Made by a program: the position numbers and the translations under genes
Virus record (IMG/VR): IMGVR_UViG_3300005264_001131
Span: 1 to 21,626 of that record
Direction: 5' to 3' (one strand)
DNA length: 21,626 nucleotides
Source of the DNA: a virus
Notes under the pieces: model-generated
Told to the model about the DNA's origin: nothing
The model's database searches: none
The model's input: the letters and a program-made list of their open reading frames with translations, nothing else
Shown here: piece by piece, positions 19,431 through 21,626 of the stretch
Layout: each line of letters starts with the position of its first letter
How positions within the stretch are numbered: the stretch's first letter is position 1

Positions 19431-19670
19431 TTAGCAGGGACGCACCCCGTTTCTGTCGATGTCATAGACACTAAAATTTTGAATGACATCGAAAATTGCT
19501 ATACACTCCGGGCAGGTTACAACATCTAAATCGCCGGCGATGGATTGGTTGATTTCTGGTGCATCATCCCAACCGTCTAGTTGACACAATGTGGCGTAAT
19601 GCCCAGTTGTGTCTGGAAAATGCGAATAGCATCGTCCGTTGTCGTTAATTACAATAAATTTCTTTGTCAT
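19431..19670 (-). CDS. Small Cys-containing hypothetical protein
   Basis: 79 residues, ATG at 19670 with only a weak AGGACT upstream. The N-terminus (FIVINDNGRCYSHFPDTTGH) and the later DVVTCPECIAIFDVI place C-x-x-C near residue 53 and Cys/His near 14-30, a possible zinc site. It is the last gene of the leftward regulatory operon. No family recognised. Confidence 0.55.
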   Translation of the reverse strand: MTKKFIVINDNGRCYSHFPDTTGHYATLCQLDGWDDAPEINQSIAGDLDVVTCPECIAIFDVIQNFSVYDIDRNGVRPC

Positions 19671-19808
19671 AAGTTAAGTCCTGCTAACGAGCGGGCGATC
19701 AGCCGATTGCGGGTTTACCGGCGATTGCCCCGATTGTGATTAGTTGGTAAAAATACCCACATTGCCTTGCGGCAAGATTAGCAATTCGGCTGGATGCCCT
19801 TGTTAGGG

Positions 19809-20024
19809 CTACGGCGTATTGACTGCCTCATACTCAGCAAGTAAATTACTTGGCTTGAGGCCGTATACCGTAGCCAGTTTGGTCACATCATCAAGCGACC
19901 ATCCCCTGAGTGATTGTTCTTTTTTTAGGTAGGCATCCGGGGTAATGCCTAGTCCCTGTGCGCACTGTGAAATAGTAATGCCCGCCTCAGTGCGTTTGAG
20001 GCGGGCATACTTTCCGAATTTCAT
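19809..20024 (-). CDS. Cro/C1-type (XRE) transcriptional regulator
   Basis: 71 residues, ATG 20024 with GGGAAA about 7 bases upstream. One HTH_XRE domain fills the protein: FGKYARLKRTEAGITISQCA (helices 1-2), QGLGITPDAYLKKEQSLRGW (turn and recognition helix) and SLDDVTKLATVYGLKPSNLL (helices 4-5). It has no C-terminal peptidase or dimerisation domain, so Cro-like size. It is in the operon led by the TTGACA/TATAAT promoter at 21285-21313 and may repress it by binding the paired CCGTT-N4-AACGG sites or the 25-bp palindrome. Which of these it binds cannot be told from the sequence. Confidence 0.82.
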   Translation of the reverse strand: MKFGKYARLKRTEAGITISQCAQGLGITPDAYLKKEQSLRGWSLDDVTKLATVYGLKPSNLLAEYEAVNTP

Positions 20025-20153
20025 TTAATTATTTCCCAACGCTGGAACCGTAGTTGTGGAGATATGTCCTACCTCCTGTTTGCCAGCCCGCCCGTCCCTT
20101 TCCTGGCACGTCAATCCTGTAGATTGCTCCCGACTGTTGGGCGCGGATGTCAT
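20025..20153 (-). CDS. Possible 42-codon leader frame before the repressor
   Basis: The ATG at 20153 starts a 42-codon frame whose TAA is directly followed by the repressor ATG. The ribosome site (AAGGCGG) is poor and too close. A second minus-strand frame in the same stretch, read as ITKADDIRAQQSGAIYR and onward to GSSVGK, looks more protein-like but lacks a start codon, so a decayed gene is an alternative reading. Confidence 0.3.
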   Translation of the reverse strand: MTSAPNSREQSTGLTCQERDGRAGKQEVGHISTTTVPALGNN

Positions 20154-20285
20154 CCGCCTTCGTTATTTTACGCGGCCTCGTCTTAGTTTAGCACCGGCTG
20201 CTACCCGATGAACCGCAACCAACTATTCGGCTTGGTTATCTCCGATTGAGACCGTGTTGCAATCTCAACTATCTACATTCTAGCA
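20154..20285. other. Gap upstream of the repressor leader
   Basis: No gene. On the minus strand short basic frames end in LRRGRVK and appear broken by stops, so this may be the remains of a gene. Confidence 0.25.
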
Positions 20286-20310
20286 TACTGTATACAATTT
20301 GTATACAGTA
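20286..20310. promoter_or_regulatory. Perfect 25-bp palindromic operator
   Basis: TACTGTATACAA, a central T, then TTGTATACAGTA: 12 bp of perfect dyad on each side. It lies just downstream of the gene at 20328 and upstream of the repressor. Its symmetry and size fit a dimeric HTH repressor site; ATACAAT/TATACA elements inside could also be promoter parts. Confidence 0.7.
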
Positions 20311-20327
20311 CTTCTGGCCTAAATTAT

Positions 20328-20732
20328 TTATTCTAGTGCGTGCTGCCTCCTCACTGCAACCTGAATGACGTCGTTCTTCCAGGCTGTCTCGAACTCAGAG
20401 AGCGAGTCGAATCCCAGCGCGCGCGCCTTATCGTTCAGGATTGCCCGGCGATTCCTGGCTCGACGAGTGGACGTGTAATCGTAATTGTCCGCCCGCCTCC
20501 CGTAAGGAATGTCGAAGATATCCGCTAGGTCATCTTCCGAGAAGACCTCCAACAGGTCTTGGTGGGTCAATCTCGAATTACTCAGTGCTATGTCAATCCG
20601 ACGTGCCAAGGTCCCGTATCGACCCTGAGAGACCAATAGCAGGATCTTCTCGGCATCCGCTCTGGCGGCGGCGTTATCGGCCGTGGCCCTTATGTAATTC
20701 GCAAACATAATCACGCTTTCTTCGTTAATCAT
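20328..20732 (-). CDS. Hypothetical protein, operon with repressor
   Basis: 134 residues; the ATG at 20732 has AAGGAG 7 bases upstream. The sequence is helical and strongly charged, with a run of Ala/Asp/Arg (ATADNAAARADAEKILLLVS), a middle acidic patch (FSEDDLADIFDIPYG) and a basic stretch (TRRARNRRAILNDKARAL). No enzyme motif or membrane segment. It is transcribed from the operator-flanked promoter at 21285-21313. A regulatory or anti-host role is possible but only from position. Confidence 0.6.
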   Translation of the reverse strand: MINEESVIMFANYIRATADNAAARADAEKILLLVSQGRYGTLARRIDIALSNSRLTHQDLLEVFSEDDLADIFDIPYGRRADNYDYTSTRRARNRRAILNDKARALGFDSLSEFETAWKNDVIQVAVRRQHALE

Positions 20733-20788
20733 TCTAAAACTCCTTGTTGCCCGGCCTTCCCCCGCCGGGCTTGGGGCTAGTTTCTTGT

Positions 20789-21226
20789 CTATTGTTGGCC
20801 TATACGGATACGGATTCTTACGGTTGTTTCGGCCTCCTCCGGCAAATGCAATCCCTCGAACCAGCCATAACCATAAACATCATTGTCCCAGTGATGCTGT
20901 TGATTCTTGTGATACCACTCGTCGTACCCGTCGTCTACGGGGACGGGTAGGTCATCGGCCTCATTCAGTAGCCCAAAAGTCCAGGTGCTCTCGATAGGTT
21001 CGCCTTTCCAGAACCATTGGGAGTTCAGGAACACCCCGCCCGACAACATCGACGCATAGGTGCGATCTGCAGCTACCGCGCGGTTAATCTGACCGAGCGT
21101 ACCGACATAATCAGGTTCAGTCGGTGATTCAATCGAATAGGCATCCTCACCTGTCGGGGTATTGCTTCAACCCCAACCCCACTGACGTTTAAGATTCAAG
21201 TTTGCGATCGTTATCTCTTGTAACAT
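20789..21226 (-). pseudogene. Hypothetical protein gene interrupted by an in-frame TGA
   Basis: The ATG at 21226 has a near-perfect GGAGGT 5 bases upstream. The frame runs 19 codons (ending QWGWG), hits TGA at 21169-21167, then continues open in the same frame for 125 codons to a stop at 20789, with an internal ATG at 21049. The part after the TGA begins SNTPTGEDAYSIESP and ends in a Tyr/Trp/His-rich tail (WYHKNQQHHWDNDVYGYGWF). No indel separates the two parts, so a point nonsense mutation, a sequence error or UGA readthrough explains it. Full length would be 144 residues plus the recoded codon. UGA is not reassigned here, because many other genes stop at TGA. Function unknown. Confidence 0.6.
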
Positions 21227-21261
21227 TGCGTACCTCCGGTTGATAATGTGTGGTGTTATTC

Positions 21262-21275
21262 CCGTTGTGTAACGG
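21262..21275. promoter_or_regulatory. Operator O1 (CCGTTGTGTAACGG)
   Basis: CCGTT-N4-AACGG dyad just downstream of the -10 box of the leftward promoter, covering its predicted start. It is the exact reverse complement of the O2 site, so the pair forms a large inverted repeat. Confidence 0.7.
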
Positions 21276-21284
21276 TATAGCTCC

Positions 21285-21313
21285 ATTATATACCCGTTAC
21301 ACAACGGTGTCAA
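21285..21313 (-). promoter_or_regulatory. Consensus leftward promoter of the regulatory operon
   Basis: On the minus strand TTGACA (21308-21313), exactly 17 bases, then TATAAT (21285-21290): a full sigma70 consensus. It drives the 21226 gene, the 20732 gene, the repressor and the 19670 gene. Such a perfect promoter is expected to be held by a repressor, which the flanking operators provide. Confidence 0.88.
21294..21307. promoter_or_regulatory. Operator O2 (CCGTTACACAACGG)
   Basis: CCGTT-N4-AACGG dyad inside the spacer between the -35 and -10 boxes. Together with O1, 32 bp away centre to centre (about three turns), it suits two repressor dimers on the same DNA face, which would block polymerase. 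Confidence 0.7.
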
Positions 21314-21338
21314 GCTCTAATCTCCAAATTTTAAGGTT

Positions 21339-21370
21339 AGAAGCCGGCGGCCAAACGGCCGCCGGCTTCT
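21339..21370. terminator. 14-bp-stem terminator-like hairpin after the junction gene
   Basis: AGAAGCCGGCGGCC (21339-21352) pairs perfectly with GGCCGCCGGCTTCT (21357-21370) around AAAC. It is directly followed by a second perfect dyad, GTTTTCC-C-GGAAAAC (21371-21385). Lying between the end of the leftward accessory operon and the next promoter, it probably ends that operon, although the T-run is weak on the minus strand. Core CCGGCGGC is shared with the hairpins at 667 and 4927. Confidence 0.6.
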
Positions 21371-21388
21371 GTTTTCCCGGAAAACTCC

Positions 21389-21618
21389 CTACCTCATCGC
21401 CGCTTGAAGCCCGGCCAGAGCCGCGCCCCAGCCGTCGGTGTTGGCAAGCCTAGTTAGTTCGTTCACCCTATCGAAGGCGATTCTCCCGGCTTTGATAGCC
21501 TCGCCGGAAATTTTATAGAAGGTTTGGCGGGGGTTGAGGGTGTACGCCTTGTGGGGGTTGAGGTCTTTTTCGCGCTGCGCGGTCTCATCGAGGACGGGCG
21601 CGGTCGTGGACTTGGGAG
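21389..21618 (-). CDS. C-terminal part of the junction-spanning Cys/His protein
   Basis: The codons from 21534 down to the TAG at 21389 complete the gene that starts at 391. Bases 21535-21618 duplicate 1-84. This part encodes NPRQTFYKISGEAIKAGR and onward to AGLQAAMR. The reading frame is kept exactly through the join (537 bp total), which supports the circular map. Confidence 0.8.
21535..21618. repeat. Terminal redundancy, right copy (matches 1-84)
   Basis: An exact 84-base copy of the window start. The eight bases after it (ACTTGGGA) extend GACTTGGGA to two tandem copies, a typical assembly-end stutter, because the left copy continues with CGTCTA at this point. Confidence 0.93.
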
Positions 21619-21626
21619 ACTTGGGA

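Noticed and set aside
19214-19489. Minus-strand frame of 91 codons
   Set aside because: It covers hairpin DNA at the end of the structural operon and overlaps the better-supported 79-residue gene in another frame.
21167-21169. Reassigned UGA codon
   Set aside because: At least six well-supported genes (for example at 7832, 8050, 11275, 13981, 15063 and 18097) end in TGA, so a global code change is excluded.
1-21626. tRNA or rRNA genes
   Set aside because: No cloverleaf with a GTTCRANTC-type T-arm and CCA end was seen on reading both strands, and no rRNA-like sequence.

Overview
The window looks like one complete, circularly closed genome of a small temperate tailed phage (or an excised prophage). 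Bases 1-84 recur exactly at 21535-21618, and a 178-codon minus-strand gene reads in frame through the join, so the unique length is about 21,534 bp. The last 8 bases are a short stutter at the contig end. The host is a bacterium using ordinary sigma70-type promoters, AGGAGG-type ribosome sites and the standard code; many genes end in TGA. A Chloroflexota-like host is my guess, from the DnaA-domain-I initiator, the terminase and capsid gene styles and a CCCTGAGCTTGCCGAA-type repeat. It is not proven.

Left side (about 21389 through the join to 2147, minus strand): a leftward accessory operon encodes a 98-residue unknown, a SLOG/DprA-like Rossmann protein, a SWIM zinc-finger protein, a 63-residue helical protein and the junction-spanning Cys/His protein. 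It starts at an extended -10 promoter preceded by three perfect 11-bp tandem repeats. Next comes a lysogeny/integration region (2678-4825): an excisionase-type HTH (minus), a second HTH gene (plus) with a strong promoter and GTAGAA repeats, a cluster of perfect hairpins, and a tyrosine integrase (minus, TTG start).

Replication (4985-5970, plus): an initiator made of a DnaA domain I and a C-terminal winged-helix-like region, followed by eight palindromic iterons at about 22-bp spacing and an AT-rich stretch, resembling a plasmid-type origin. The early genes to the right (6084-6999) are small and include the truncated start of a C5-cytosine methyltransferase.

Morphogenesis (7204-19228, plus): a promoter with an SOS-box-like operator and a terminator-like hairpin leads into small terminase-like protein, membrane peptide, TerL, a LexA DNA-binding domain without peptidase, a free-standing MuF signature protein, portal, a protease-capsid fusion with a strong internal start, a holin-like protein, a helix-hairpin-helix protein, two paralogous connector-like proteins, a 771-residue tail hub carrying a sialidase-like propeller, a fibre-like protein and a helical protein. 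I see no tape measure, tail tube, tail terminator or recognisable endolysin, so a short-tailed particle is likely.

Right side (19431-21313, minus): a regulatory operon with a Cro/C1-type repressor, two unknown proteins (one with an in-frame TGA) and a perfect TTGACA-N17-TATAAT promoter flanked by matching operators. The parts fit a temperate phage: repressor and HTH switches set integrase against the iteron initiator, and LexA-like elements may tie replication and late expression to DNA damage.
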